From: Simonsiella muelleri ATCC 29453
GTDB taxonomy: Bacteria; Pseudomonadota; Gammaproteobacteria; Burkholderiales; Neisseriaceae
Assembly: GCF_002951835.1 (NCBI RefSeq)
Contig: NZ_CP019448.1
Coordinates: forward strand, 1,550,001-1,614,000
Reading direction: 5' to 3'
Length of the DNA: 64,000 nt
Positions 15,305 to 24,132 of the stretch are shown here, one piece after another (positions within the stretch are counted from its first letter, which is position 1; every line of letters starts with the position of its first letter). The notes beneath the pieces are model-generated. The model was not told where the DNA came from and made no database searches. It saw only the letters and a list, made by a program, of their open reading frames with translations. The position numbers and the translations under genes are program-made.

Positions 15305-16711
15305 TTAGACGGTTTGCGAATATTTGGCTTTGGTTTCTTTGTGGCGTAAATAGTAGTCAAAAATCATGGCAATATTGCGAATCAAAAAACGACCTTTGGG
15401 CGTAACTTTCAGGCTGCCTGAAACCGCATTCCACTCAATCAAGCCCAGTTTTGCCATATTGTCCAAGTCGGGTAATTCTTCAGAAAAATAATTTACAAAA
15501 TCAATACCATAATCCGATAATTCTAATTCAAAACGACACATCAAATCTTGAATAATTTGACGGCGCAACACGTCATCTTCATTCAAGATAAAACCGCGCA
15601 TCACTGGCAATTTATTTGCGTCTAAATCGGCGTAATAATCGTCCAACAGACGTTGATTTTGGCTGTAAGTGTTACCGATTTTACCAATGCTGCTTACGCC
15701 AATTGCCACCAAATCACAATCAGCATAAGTGGAATAACCCTGAAAATTACGCTGCAAACGACCTTCATGTAATGCAATCGCCAATTCATCTTCGGGTTTG
15801 GCAAAATGATCCATGCCAATGAAAACATAGTCTTTTTCGTCCAATAAATGTACTGCGTATTGCAAAATATCTAATTTTTCTTCGCTGGATGGCACCGCGT
15901 TGGTGTCGATGCGGCGTTGCGGTTTGAAGATATGCGGCAAATGCGCATAATGATACAGCGCGATGCGGTCTGGGTTCAGCGCGGTCAAAACAGTGTCCAA
16001 AGTCGGTTTGATGCTTTGAACCGATTGATGTGGCAAGCCATAAATCAAATCTACGCTGATGGATTTGAATCCTGCTTCACGCGCTGCTTCGATTACATTC
16101 TGTGTTTCTTCAATGGTTTGAATGCGATTGACGGCAGCCTGAACTTTGGGGTCAAAATCCTGAATCCCAACACTCATGCGATTGAATCCGAGTTTCGCCA
16201 ATTTAAATACGCTTTCGCGACTGACTTTGCGTGGGTCAATTTCAATGGAATATTCGCCATTGGGCAGTAATTCAAAATGTTCGCGAATCATCTTGAATAC
16301 GCGTTCTAATTGTTCATCACTTAAAAATGTGGGCGTACCACCGCCAAAATGCAATTGGGCAAGTTGGTGTTTGCCATGTAAATGTGGTTTGAGTAATGCC
16401 ATTTCTTTTTCTAAATAATTCAGATACTCATCTGCTTTGCTGGTGTCTTTTGTGATGACTTTATTGCAGCCGCAGTAGTAGCAAATCACATTACAAAACG
16501 GAATATGAATATATAAAGAAACAGGTTTTTCATTAGCATTTAACACATTATCCAATGTCTTAATGTATTCAGGCTGCCTGAAACCATCGTGAAAACGGTC
16601 GGCGGTTGGATAGGAGGTGTAGCGCGGACCTTGATTGGGTAGGCTGGAAATGAGTTCGCGGTCAAATTCAAAGAGTGTGTGATTTTGTGGATGAAGGGTA
16701 ATGGTTTTCAT
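15305..16711 (-). CDS. hemN: Oxygen-independent coproporphyrinogen III oxidase
   Basis: The 468-residue protein is a radical-SAM enzyme that converts coproporphyrinogen III to protoporphyrinogen IX in anaerobic haem synthesis. The N-terminus QGPRYTSYPTADRF and the cluster motif HIPFCNVICYYCGC (C-x3-C-x2-C-x-C) are specific for HemN rather than HemW. GGGTPTFLSDEQL and VDLIYGLPHQS follow. It is divergent from fnr; a strong FNR-box candidate at 16818-16831 lies between, so anaerobic control by FNR is likely, as known for hemN in other bacteria. Confidence 0.95.
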   Translation of the reverse strand: MKTITLHPQNHTLFEFDRELISSLPNQGPRYTSYPTADRFHDGFRQPEYIKTLDNVLNANEKPVSLYIHIPFCNVICYYCGCNKVITKDTSKADEYLNYLEKEMALLKPHLHGKHQLAQLHFGGGTPTFLSDEQLERVFKMIREHFELLPNGEYSIEIDPRKVSRESVFKLAKLGFNRMSVGIQDFDPKVQAAVNRIQTIEETQNVIEAAREAGFKSISVDLIYGLPHQSVQSIKPTLDTVLTALNPDRIALYHYAHLPHIFKPQRRIDTNAVPSSEEKLDILQYAVHLLDEKDYVFIGMDHFAKPEDELAIALHEGRLQRNFQGYSTYADCDLVAIGVSSIGKIGNTYSQNQRLLDDYYADLDANKLPVMRGFILNEDDVLRRQIIQDLMCRFELELSDYGIDFVNYFSEELPDLDNMAKLGLIEWNAVSGSLKVTPKGRFLIRNIAMIFDYYLRHKETKAKYSQTV

Positions 16712-16817
16712 GGATATAAGACTTTATGATTGGAATGAAATAAATAATTATGGGGTTAGTTATTACCACGTTTGAGATAAATTTTGTTAAAATACATCTA
16801 TAATTTTTAAGGTTGCT

Positions 16818-16831
16818 TTGACTAAAATCAA
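16818..16831. promoter_or_regulatory. Candidate FNR-binding site between hemN and fnr
   Basis: TTGAC-TAAA-ATCAA matches nine of the ten fixed positions of the FNR consensus TTGAT-N4-ATCAA. It is 70 bases before the fnr ATG and about 107 before the hemN ATG. It could serve activation of hemN, autocontrol of fnr, or both. The match is seen; binding is inferred. Confidence 0.6.
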
Positions 16832-16900
16832 AACAATTTTCTATATTATTCAAAAACCGCAACCGTTAATTGATTCATTTTGAAATTTGAAAGTGAAATT

Positions 16901-17641
16901 ATGCCACACACATCGCGACGCATCAAAACTCAATGCGCCTCCTGTTCACTCAAGGAATTATGTTTACCTGTTGGATTACAATCCGTTGATTTTGAAAAAT
17001 TAGATGGTGTGATTAAACAAAGTCGCCGTTTGAGAAAAGGTGATTATTTGTACCATTCTGGCGAAAATTTCCAATCAATTTATGCCATTAGGACAGGTTT
17101 TTTTAAAACACTGGTTAGTTTATCAGACGGGCGCGATCAGGTTACGGGTTTTTTTATGTCGGGCGAATTGTTGGGTATGGACGGCATTGATAATCATGCT
17201 TACACAAATAATGCGGTGGCGTTGGAAGACAGTGAAGTGTGTGAATTACCATTTAATCGTTTGGACGAATTAGCGCAATTCATTCCGAGTTTGAATTTGC
17301 ATTTTTTTCGCTTAATGAGTCGCGAAATTATCCGTGACCAAAATGTCATGATGATGTTGGGTAACATGAATGCAGAAGAACGGTTGTCCACTTTTTTAAT
17401 CAATTTGTCGCAACGTTTGGCGGCGCGTGGTTTTGCTGCCAATGATTTTGTGTTGCGCATGTCGCGGGAAGAAATTGGCAGCTATTTGGGTTTGAAATTG
17501 GAAACGGTTAGTCGAACGTTGTCGCGTTTGCATCATGATGGCATTGTGTCGGTTGAACACAAACACATTCGCATTTTACAACCGCAAGTTTTGCGCCAAA
17601 TGCGTTCCCAATCTTTAAGCAAAGCCTGTTCTGAATCGTGA
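16901..17641 (+). CDS. fnr: FNR-type oxygen-sensing transcription regulator
   Basis: With the ATG at 16901 (MPHTSRRIKTQC) the protein has 246 residues; a TTG seven codons earlier is a less likely start. The iron-sulfur cysteines are CASCSLKELC near the N-terminus plus the Cys in DSEVCELP, the [4Fe-4S] set of FNR. A cyclic-nucleotide-binding-like sensor domain is followed by a helix-turn-helix with MSREEIGSYLGLKLETVSRTLSRL, where E-x2-S-R is the FNR recognition pattern. It switches genes for anaerobic respiration; hemN next door is a probable target. Confidence 0.93.
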   Translation: MPHTSRRIKTQCASCSLKELCLPVGLQSVDFEKLDGVIKQSRRLRKGDYLYHSGENFQSIYAIRTGFFKTLVSLSDGRDQVTGFFMSGELLGMDGIDNHAYTNNAVALEDSEVCELPFNRLDELAQFIPSLNLHFFRLMSREIIRDQNVMMMLGNMNAEERLSTFLINLSQRLAARGFAANDFVLRMSREEIGSYLGLKLETVSRTLSRLHHDGIVSVEHKHIRILQPQVLRQMRSQSLSKACSES

Positions 17642-17688
17642 TGAAAATTCAATATTTCACCATGCGAAGTTAAAAACTTGGCAAAACT

Positions 17689-17767
17689 AAGAACTTGTAT
17701 TCATAGTCAACGTGAAATGGATTTTTGTCCCATATTTTTGTCTCATTTGATTGGCTGCGAATACAGG
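17689..17767. repeat. Inverted-repeat element, family A (copy 3, about 79 bp)
   Basis: AAGAACTTGTATTCATAGTC at one end faces GGCTGCGAATACAGG at the other. The interior AACGTGAAATGGATTTTTGT is the inverse of the 3' part of copies 1 and 2, so the middle is rearranged or deleted. Confidence 0.6.
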
Positions 17768-17806
17768 AAACACCATATTTTTATTAATTAACCGATGCTG
17801 TCTTTT

Positions 17807-19243
17807 TTATTTCAACAAAAACATAGTCGCCAAACCTAGGAAAATCAGAAATCCTCCAGAATCTGTAAATGCGGTAATCAGCACCGAACTTCCCAACGCT
17901 GGGTCTTTGCCCATTTTCTCCATGCCAATCGGAATAAGCACACCCAAAATCGCCGCAAACAATAAATTTAATGTCATCGCCGCCACCATCACCAAACCAA
18001 TCCCCACACTATGATACAACACACACGACAACAGTCCCATTACGCCCCCCCAGACCAAACCATTTACCAAAGCCACACCTATCTCTTTTTTCAATAATGC
18101 CAACGCCTGAGAATTGGAAATGTTGCTGCTGGACAACGCCCGAACAATCATCGTGATGGTCTGGTTGCCAGAATTACCACCAATCCCCGCCACAATCGGC
18201 ATCAACGCCGCCAACGCCACAATTTGCGCAATAGAATGCTCAAACGCCCCAATCACCCGACTGGAAACAAACGCCGTCCCCAAATTCACCGCCAACCAAA
18301 ACCAACGGTTTTTTACAGAACGCCACACGGGTGCAAATAAATCTTCATCGTCTTGCAAACCCGCCATATTCAACATATCCGCTTCACTTTCTTCACGAAT
18401 CACGTCCATCATCTCATCAACCGTTAAACGCCCAATGAGTTTTTTATCGGCATCTACCACAGGAGCGGTAACCAAATCGTAGCGTTCAAATGCAGATGCG
18501 GCTTCTTCGGTGTCATCTTCGGCACGAAAAACCACAATTTCGGTTGCCATCGCATTCACTACCAATTCTTCTGGGTCAGAAATCAACAATTTGCGAATTG
18601 GCAACACACCTTGCAAAATATCATGGTCATCAACCACAAAAATTTTATCCGTATGATTGGGTAATTCATCAAAACGGCGCAAATAACGAAGCACCACTTC
18701 ACATGACACATCAGCACGTACACGAACCATCTCAAAATCCATGACTGCACCTACTTGATTATCCGCATAAGATTGCGCGGTTCGCACTTGGGCGCGCTCT
18801 TCATCATCCCAGTCTTTGGTGGCTTCGGCGAGTACTTGTGGTGGCAAGCTATCGGCTAAATCAGCTAATTCGTCTGCGTCCAAATCTTCCAACGCAGCGA
18901 TTAACTCTTGTTCGTCCATGTGTTCTATCAAATTTTCGCGAACGGATTCGGACACTTCCAATAAAACTTCGCCGTCCTCTTCGGGAGTTGCAATTTGCCA
19001 CACTAAAGCGCGTTCTTTTGGGGGGAGATTTTCCAATATGTCTGCGACATCGGCTGGGTGCAATTCGTGCAAGATACCGACCAACATTTGCAATTGTGCA
19101 TTAATTCGTGGTTCGGGCAAATGTGTATTATCGTGTTGAATGTCTTTGCTGAAAGGTAGCAATTGAGTTGCTAACTCGTGAATTTGGTCAATGTCGTAAG
19201 AAATACGTTGTTCGCTATTTTCACTGATGAGTAGAGAATCCAT
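17807..19243 (-). CDS. mgtE: MgtE magnesium transporter
   Basis: With the ATG at 19243 (MDSLLISENSEQRI), preceded by GGAG, the protein has 478 residues. The layout is classic MgtE: an N-terminal helical superhelix domain (LHELHPADVADILENLPPKER), two CBS domains (about 140-265), and five C-terminal membrane helices with GIGGNSGNQTITMIVRAL. MgtE is a magnesium channel gated by cytosolic Mg bound at the N and CBS domains. A TTG-initiated form 13 codons longer is possible but has no RBS. Monocistronic, converging with fnr. Confidence 0.93.
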   Translation of the reverse strand: MDSLLISENSEQRISYDIDQIHELATQLLPFSKDIQHDNTHLPEPRINAQLQMLVGILHELHPADVADILENLPPKERALVWQIATPEEDGEVLLEVSESVRENLIEHMDEQELIAALEDLDADELADLADSLPPQVLAEATKDWDDEERAQVRTAQSYADNQVGAVMDFEMVRVRADVSCEVVLRYLRRFDELPNHTDKIFVVDDHDILQGVLPIRKLLISDPEELVVNAMATEIVVFRAEDDTEEAASAFERYDLVTAPVVDADKKLIGRLTVDEMMDVIREESEADMLNMAGLQDDEDLFAPVWRSVKNRWFWLAVNLGTAFVSSRVIGAFEHSIAQIVALAALMPIVAGIGGNSGNQTITMIVRALSSSNISNSQALALLKKEIGVALVNGLVWGGVMGLLSCVLYHSVGIGLVMVAAMTLNLLFAAILGVLIPIGMEKMGKDPALGSSVLITAFTDSGGFLIFLGLATMFLLK

Positions 19244-19500
19244 GCCATGCTCCGCCTGCCTAATCGCAAGCGGTTTAGGCAAGATTATTTGTGTATGAAA
19301 AACAATATACTGGGAAGGTCGTCCATGATATTGACAAAATATAAAGATGAAAAAATTTTCGGGGCGTATTGTATCATATTTAAATCTGAAATTTTTTCAG
19401 GCAGCCTGAAACCTTTGCAAAACAAATGAAAAAAAACCGAGACATGTTACAGATAAAAACAAAAAAACCACTCCTTTATTATAAGAGTGGTTTCAAAATG

Positions 19501-19575
19501 TGGCACGCCCACGGGGAATCGAACCCCGGTTACCGCCGTGAAAGGGCGATGTCCTAACCGCTAGACGATGGGCGC
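19501..19575 (-). tRNA. tRNA-Glu (TTC)
   Basis: The minus strand reads GCGCCCATCGTCTAGCGGTT and onward with a CCTTTCACG anticodon loop, GGTTCGATTCC T-arm, and encoded CCA. Acceptor pairing GCGCCCA with TGGGCGT includes one G-T pair. Anticodon TTC gives glutamate. Confidence 0.96.
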
Positions 19576-19596
19576 GTATATGCACTTTCTCTATGA

Positions 19597-19673
19597 TGGC
19601 GCACCCGGAGCGATTCGAACGCCCGACCCTTTGGTTCGTAGCCAAATACTCTATCCAACTGAGCTACGGGTGC
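19597..19673 (-). tRNA. tRNA-Arg (ACG)
   Basis: The minus strand reads GCACCCGTAGCTCAGTTGGA, anticodon stem-loop TTTGG-CTACGAA-CCAAA, T-arm GTTCGAATC and CCA. Anticodon ACG, read as ICG, decodes CGN arginine codons. It lies 21 bases upstream of tRNA-Glu on the same strand, so they probably share a transcript. Confidence 0.96.
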
Positions 19674-19789
19674 TTGCCTTGAAAGATTCGGATTATAGAG
19701 AATGCGATATTTTATGTCAATACTGATTAGCGGAATTGATTTTTTAATTGTATAATATATTTATTTTTCAAATAAAATAATTTTTAATC

Positions 19790-21142
19790 ATGCAACACAA
19801 TGATGCTTTTTTAGCAAAACAATTGGCTTTTTTCAGACTGCCTGTGGTGATTTTGGATTTGGAAGCCACAGGCGGACATTTTATGCATGACCGCATTACA
19901 GAAATTGCCTTTTTGCGTTTTGATGGGCAAAATGTAGAACGTTTCACACAACTGGTTAATCCACAAAAAGAAATTTCCGAGTTCGTCACGCAACTTACGG
20001 GCATCAGTAATGAAATGGTGGCAAATGCCCCAACGTTTGCTGATGTCATCCCGCATATTTTGCCCATGCTGCGCGGTAGCTTGCTGGTGGCGCACAACAG
20101 TCGTTTTGATTACACGTTACTACGAAATGAATTTCGTCGTGCTGGCGTGCCGTTTGCTACGCCAACTTTGTGTACTGTCAAATTGTCGCGCACACTGTAT
20201 CCGAATGAGCATAAACATAATTTAGATGCTGTTGCCAACCGATTTGGTCTTACGTCTGATGGTAAGCGTCATCGGGCGTGGGCTGATGTGGCGATATTGG
20301 CGGATTTTTTGCAGGCTGCTTTGCTGGATAATGCCGACAGGTGGCAAAAAATTGCGCTATCTTTGATACAACCACCTGTTTTACCAACAAATATACCTGA
20401 AAATATTCATCATGATTTACTTGAATTTTCTGATGATTTTGGTGTGGTCGCGATTCATTTGGCGCAACGTGTGGAATTGTTAATTTGTGAAAATGCGTAT
20501 CGGGAGACCATCGCTTGGTTATTGAGTCATATTTCATTATCAAATGAAATCAATAAATTGGCGTTTTATCCAACGGTTGGTATGTTGCATAATATAGCGA
20601 CTTTTGCGCGTTTGGCACGAGAATTTGAACAGCAATTGGGCGCAAGTGGACGGCACACCATTGAATTTTATGAACAACAAGGCTGCCTGAAAGCCAAAGT
20701 AACGCTTTTGAAAAATGGCTTTTATACTGCGCCGCCTACTGGCGTGTTCATTTACCCGAAAGCCGCTAAAAAAGCTGTGCAAGAATGGGCAACTACGCAT
20801 GAAATTTGTCCGACTTGGTTGGGGGTTTTGCCGTACACATTACCCAAATCTGCGCCTTGTCCTGTGGCTTTAGCGAAAACGTGTGCGTGTGAATCCCAAG
20901 ATTTAAATTTGCATAATCAGAAAGTGAGGCAGTTTTCCGACAAGCTGCCTACTGCGGATTGGTTAAATAGTCCACGTTTATTTATTCGCGAAACCGATGA
21001 ATTAAGTGGGCAGTTTGTTGATTTTACAGTGGAACGTGGTGCATTATTATTGGACAATGGTGAATGGTTTGTTCATTATGAACTGTTTTCCATTCTCAAA
21101 CAGAAGTTTAAATTTCAGAAAGAAACCATTAGGGACAATTAA
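19790..21142 (+). CDS. DnaQ-like (DEDDh) 3'-5' exonuclease with extra C-terminal domain
   Basis: This 450-residue protein has an N-terminal exonuclease domain (about residues 15-180): Exo I VVILDLEATGG, Exo II AHNSRFDYTLL, Exo III HRAWADVAIL, which marks the DEDDh type like the polymerase III epsilon subunit. The other 270 residues are different. They include a VGMLHNIATFARLAREFEQQ segment reminiscent of the UvrC/Cho-type region found in DnaQ-UvrC fusions, but I see no clear GIY-YIG site. A repair or RNA-trimming nuclease is more likely than the replicative proofreader. It is transcribed away from the tRNAs. Confidence 0.78.
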   Translation: MQHNDAFLAKQLAFFRLPVVILDLEATGGHFMHDRITEIAFLRFDGQNVERFTQLVNPQKEISEFVTQLTGISNEMVANAPTFADVIPHILPMLRGSLLVAHNSRFDYTLLRNEFRRAGVPFATPTLCTVKLSRTLYPNEHKHNLDAVANRFGLTSDGKRHRAWADVAILADFLQAALLDNADRWQKIALSLIQPPVLPTNIPENIHHDLLEFSDDFGVVAIHLAQRVELLICENAYRETIAWLLSHISLSNEINKLAFYPTVGMLHNIATFARLAREFEQQLGASGRHTIEFYEQQGCLKAKVTLLKNGFYTAPPTGVFIYPKAAKKAVQEWATTHEICPTWLGVLPYTLPKSAPCPVALAKTCACESQDLNLHNQKVRQFSDKLPTADWLNSPRLFIRETDELSGQFVDFTVERGALLLDNGEWFVHYELFSILKQKFKFQKETIRDN

Positions 21143-21223
21143 CCATTCTTAGAACCTGAATGGTTATTGCCTTTAAATTTGGGTGTTGCTCAAGGTTTCA
21201 GGCAGCCTGAAAATAGCAGAATA

Positions 21224-21928
21224 TTAAATATTTTGTATTAAACCGCGTACCAATTGTGCTGAATGTGCCGCCGCTGTTTGCAAAAACTCGTCAAAGCTGA
21301 TTGCCGCGCTGCTGTCGGCAGTATCCGAAATGGCGCGAATAATCACAAAAGGCTTGTTCAATACCACGCAAGTTTGTGCGATGGCTGCTGCTTCCATTTC
21401 TACCGCTACAATGTCGGGAAAATGTTGGCGAATCAGTTGGCGGTCCGATTCGCTGTGAATGAATTGGTCTCCACTTGCCACCAAGCCACGATAAACACGC
21501 AAACCCGCGTTGGGGGCAGCTAATTCAGCGGCGCGAACCAAATCCACATGACTGTTAAAACGTGCTGCCATTTGTGGGACTTGCCCATGTGTGTAGCCAA
21601 ACGCGGTTACATTAACATCATGATGCGCCACTTGTGTGCCAATGACGGCATCGCCAATGTGTAACTCTGTTCCCAAACCGCCTGCGCTGCCTGTGTTAAT
21701 GATGCAATCGGTGGCAAAATGTTCAATTAAAATGGTGGTGGCGATGGCTGCATTCACTTTGCCAATGCCACTCAAACACAAAGCAACCGATTTTCCATCT
21801 AATTCTCCTGAATAAACCGATAATTGACCGAATTGATGTGATTGGATATTGGTCATGGATTGTTGGAGTAATTCAATTTCTTTTTCCATTGCGCCGATGA
21901 TGCCAATAATTTGGGGTTTGATGGTCAT
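21224..21928 (-). CDS. mtnN: 5'-methylthioadenosine/S-adenosylhomocysteine nucleosidase
   Basis: With ATG at 21928 (MTIKPQIIGIIGAMEKEI), eight bases after AGGA, the protein has 234 residues, standard for MtnN/Pfs. The GAMEKE start, GSAGGL, and VEMEAAAIAQTC motifs with the catalytic Asp in RAISDTAD are present. It splits MTA and SAH to release adenine; the S-ribosylhomocysteine formed from SAH is the substrate of LuxS, whose gene is immediately upstream on the same strand (153 bases apart). The two form an activated-methyl-cycle pair. Confidence 0.94.
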   Translation of the reverse strand: MTIKPQIIGIIGAMEKEIELLQQSMTNIQSHQFGQLSVYSGELDGKSVALCLSGIGKVNAAIATTILIEHFATDCIINTGSAGGLGTELHIGDAVIGTQVAHHDVNVTAFGYTHGQVPQMAARFNSHVDLVRAAELAAPNAGLRVYRGLVASGDQFIHSESDRQLIRQHFPDIVAVEMEAAAIAQTCVVLNKPFVIIRAISDTADSSAAISFDEFLQTAAAHSAQLVRGLIQNI

Positions 21929-22080
21929 GATTGTTTCCTGAATCAATTGAAATAATTGGTGGTGTCCTGAAAAAGTGTGCTATCTCAAAATATTGTCATG
22001 CTCGCGCAGGCAGCAATCCACTTAGCCAACACACCATAAAATGACGGTACGTTCTATTTTCAGGCTGCCTGCAAAATGGA

Positions 22081-22560
22081 TTACGCAAAAATGGTTGTCC
22101 ATTCATTTCGTTTATCCAACAGATATTGCGCGATTTTTTGCGCGCCCGTCAAACTGTGGCTTGCTGCCCAGCCACATTGCACCACATTACACGCGGGGAC
22201 TTCTGTGGCGGTTAATACATCTTGCAACGTTTTTTCAATTAAATTCAATGCGTCATTGTATTCGGGTAAATTCAGCAAGGCGATGTAAAAACCTGTTTGG
22301 CAACCCATTGGGCTGATGTCAATGATTTTGTCGGAATGATTGCGCGACAATTCTGCCATTAAATGTTCCAATGAGTGCAGTGCAGGCATTTCCATATGGT
22401 CTTGATTTGGTTGGCAAACACGCAAATCATATTTGTAAATTTTGTCGCCGTGGTCGCCGTCGGTAACGCATGCTAAACGCACATAGGGTGCCTTGACTTT
22501 GGTGTGGTCTAAATTGAAACTTTCTACGTTCATGCGTTTTTCAGTTTGAATGGTATTCAT
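22081..22560 (-). CDS. luxS: S-ribosylhomocysteine lyase (AI-2 synthase)
   Basis: The protein of about 159 residues carries the iron site HSLEH (His-x-x-Glu-His), the catalytic Cys in GCQTGFY, and VPACNVVQCGWA. It turns S-ribosylhomocysteine into homocysteine and DPD, the AI-2 precursor. Two ATGs lie in a row (22563, 22560); AGGA favours the second. A further in-frame ATG at 22533 starts nearer to where most LuxS proteins begin (MNVESFNLDH). mtnN follows and supplies its substrate. Confidence 0.95.
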   Translation of the reverse strand: MNTIQTEKRMNVESFNLDHTKVKAPYVRLACVTDGDHGDKIYKYDLRVCQPNQDHMEMPALHSLEHLMAELSRNHSDKIIDISPMGCQTGFYIALLNLPEYNDALNLIEKTLQDVLTATEVPACNVVQCGWAASHSLTGAQKIAQYLLDKRNEWTTIFA

Positions 22561-22591
22561 CATTATTCCTTGATTAGATTGGTTAAAATAC

Positions 22592-22609
22592 TTTTCAGGC
22601 AGCCTGAAA
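22592..22609. repeat. DNA uptake sequence, palindromic extended form
   Basis: TTTTCAGGCAGCCTGAAA lies between gltD and luxS. It reads as AGGCAGCCTGAA on one strand and AGGCTGCCTGAA on the other. Many similar copies occur in the window, for example at 28641-28657 and 63967-63985. Confidence 0.9.
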
Positions 22610-22627
22610 TTTAAAGCAAGTCAATTT

Positions 22628-24055
22628 TTACACACCCAAATATTCTAAAATGCTTTCAGCGGCCGTGCGTCCTTCTACAATCGCGGTTACCACCAAATCC
22701 GAACCGCGTGTGATGTCGCCACCTGCAAATATTTTGGGATTAGACGTTTGCTGTTTCAGGCTGCCTGCGCGAGCAATGCGGCCGCGATTGTCGGTTACCA
22801 CGTTTGCATCTGCAAGCCAAGGCATCTCGTGTGGTGCAAAACCAAACGCGACAATGACCGCATCGCAAGGTAAAACTTCTTCACTGCTTTCAATCATGAC
22901 GGCTTGACGGCGACCGTTGGCATCGGGTTCGCCCATTTGCGTGCGAATGATTTTGATGCCTGTGGTTTGACCGTTTTGGTTGGTTTCAATTGAAATGGGT
23001 TCAGCTTCAATTTCAATGGGTTGTGCATTAAATTCAAATTCTACGCCTTCTTCTTTGGCGTTTGTATATTCTTTTTTGCTGCCTGGCATATTGGCAGCAT
23101 CGCGACGATACACGCAAGTTACTTCGCTTGCGCCTTGGCGAACCGATGTGCGAACGCAATCCATTGCCGTATCGCCACCACCCAACACCACTACGCGTTT
23201 GCCAGCCATGCTGACGTATTCAGGAGCGTCCAAATTCAACAAATTTTGCGTATTGCCAATCAAAAATGGCAACGCAGAATACACACCAGCCGCATTTTCA
23301 TTGGGAATATTTGCCGTCATGCCTTTGTATGTGCCTACGCCCAAAAATACCGCATCATATTGATTTACCAAATCATTTAGTTGAATGTCTTTGCCAATTT
23401 CTACGCCCAATTCAAATGCCACGCCCATTTCGCTGAATAATTCCCGGCGGCGACGCATTACCGCTTTTTCTAATTTAAACGCTGGAATGCCGAATGTCAG
23501 CAAACCACCAATTTCTTGTTGGCGTTCATACACGACGACATCCACGCCATTGCGAATTAAAATATCTGCACAACCCAAACCCGCTGGCCCTGCACCAATT
23601 ACTGCTACTTTTTTATTGGCTTTGGGTACACCTTTGACGCTGGGTTTCCAGCCCAATTTAAATGCTTCTTCGGTAATGTATTTTTCAATATTGCCAATGG
23701 TTACCGCGCCAAATTCCGCGTTCAATGTGCAATCGCCTTCACACAGGCGGTCTTGTGGGCAAACGCGTCCACACACTTCAGGCAGCGTGTTGGTGGTGTG
23801 CGCCAATTCCGCCGCCTCAATGATGCGACCTTCGTGCGCCAAACGCAGCCAGTTCGGAATATTATTGTGCAACGGACATTTGTTTTGACAATACGGATTA
23901 CCACAACCCAAACAACGGTCGGCTTGTGATTGCGCTTGTGTATCGGTAAAAGCTTGATAAATTTCTACGAATTCTTTTTTACGCGCCGCCAATGGGATTT
24001 TCTGTGGGTCGGTACGCGGTAAATCAATAAATTGATAAATATTTTCTTTGGACAT
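22628..24055 (-). CDS. gltD: Glutamate synthase small (beta) subunit
   Basis: The 475-residue protein transfers electrons from NADPH through FAD to the large subunit. N-terminal iron-sulfur cysteines CLGCGNPYCQNKCP and CGRVCPQDRLCEGDC are present. The FAD site is VIGAGPAGLGCADIL and the NADPH site VVLGGGDTAMDCVRTS; the C-terminal FAD motif is IFAGGDITRGSDLVVTAIVEGR. It follows gltB by about 77 bases with an uptake sequence in the gap, forming a gltBD operon. Confidence 0.95.
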   Translation of the reverse strand: MSKENIYQFIDLPRTDPQKIPLAARKKEFVEIYQAFTDTQAQSQADRCLGCGNPYCQNKCPLHNNIPNWLRLAHEGRIIEAAELAHTTNTLPEVCGRVCPQDRLCEGDCTLNAEFGAVTIGNIEKYITEEAFKLGWKPSVKGVPKANKKVAVIGAGPAGLGCADILIRNGVDVVVYERQQEIGGLLTFGIPAFKLEKAVMRRRRELFSEMGVAFELGVEIGKDIQLNDLVNQYDAVFLGVGTYKGMTANIPNENAAGVYSALPFLIGNTQNLLNLDAPEYVSMAGKRVVVLGGGDTAMDCVRTSVRQGASEVTCVYRRDAANMPGSKKEYTNAKEEGVEFEFNAQPIEIEAEPISIETNQNGQTTGIKIIRTQMGEPDANGRRQAVMIESSEEVLPCDAVIVAFGFAPHEMPWLADANVVTDNRGRIARAGSLKQQTSNPKIFAGGDITRGSDLVVTAIVEGRTAAESILEYLGV

Positions 24056-24132
24056 GGTTTGTTCCTTGAATTTATTTGTTTTTTGGTTTTCAGGCTGCCT
24101 GAAACAAATTGCACATTTTATTCACAGTAAAA

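Noticed and set aside
16868..16884. Second FNR-like site TTGATTCATTTTGA before fnr
   Set aside because: The right half does not match ATCAA and it would overlap the ribosome-binding region; the site at 16818 is far better.
19501..19673. tRNA genes as the integration site of the phage-like element
   Set aside because: They lie 16 kb from the integrase with core genes between and no att-like repeat was found.
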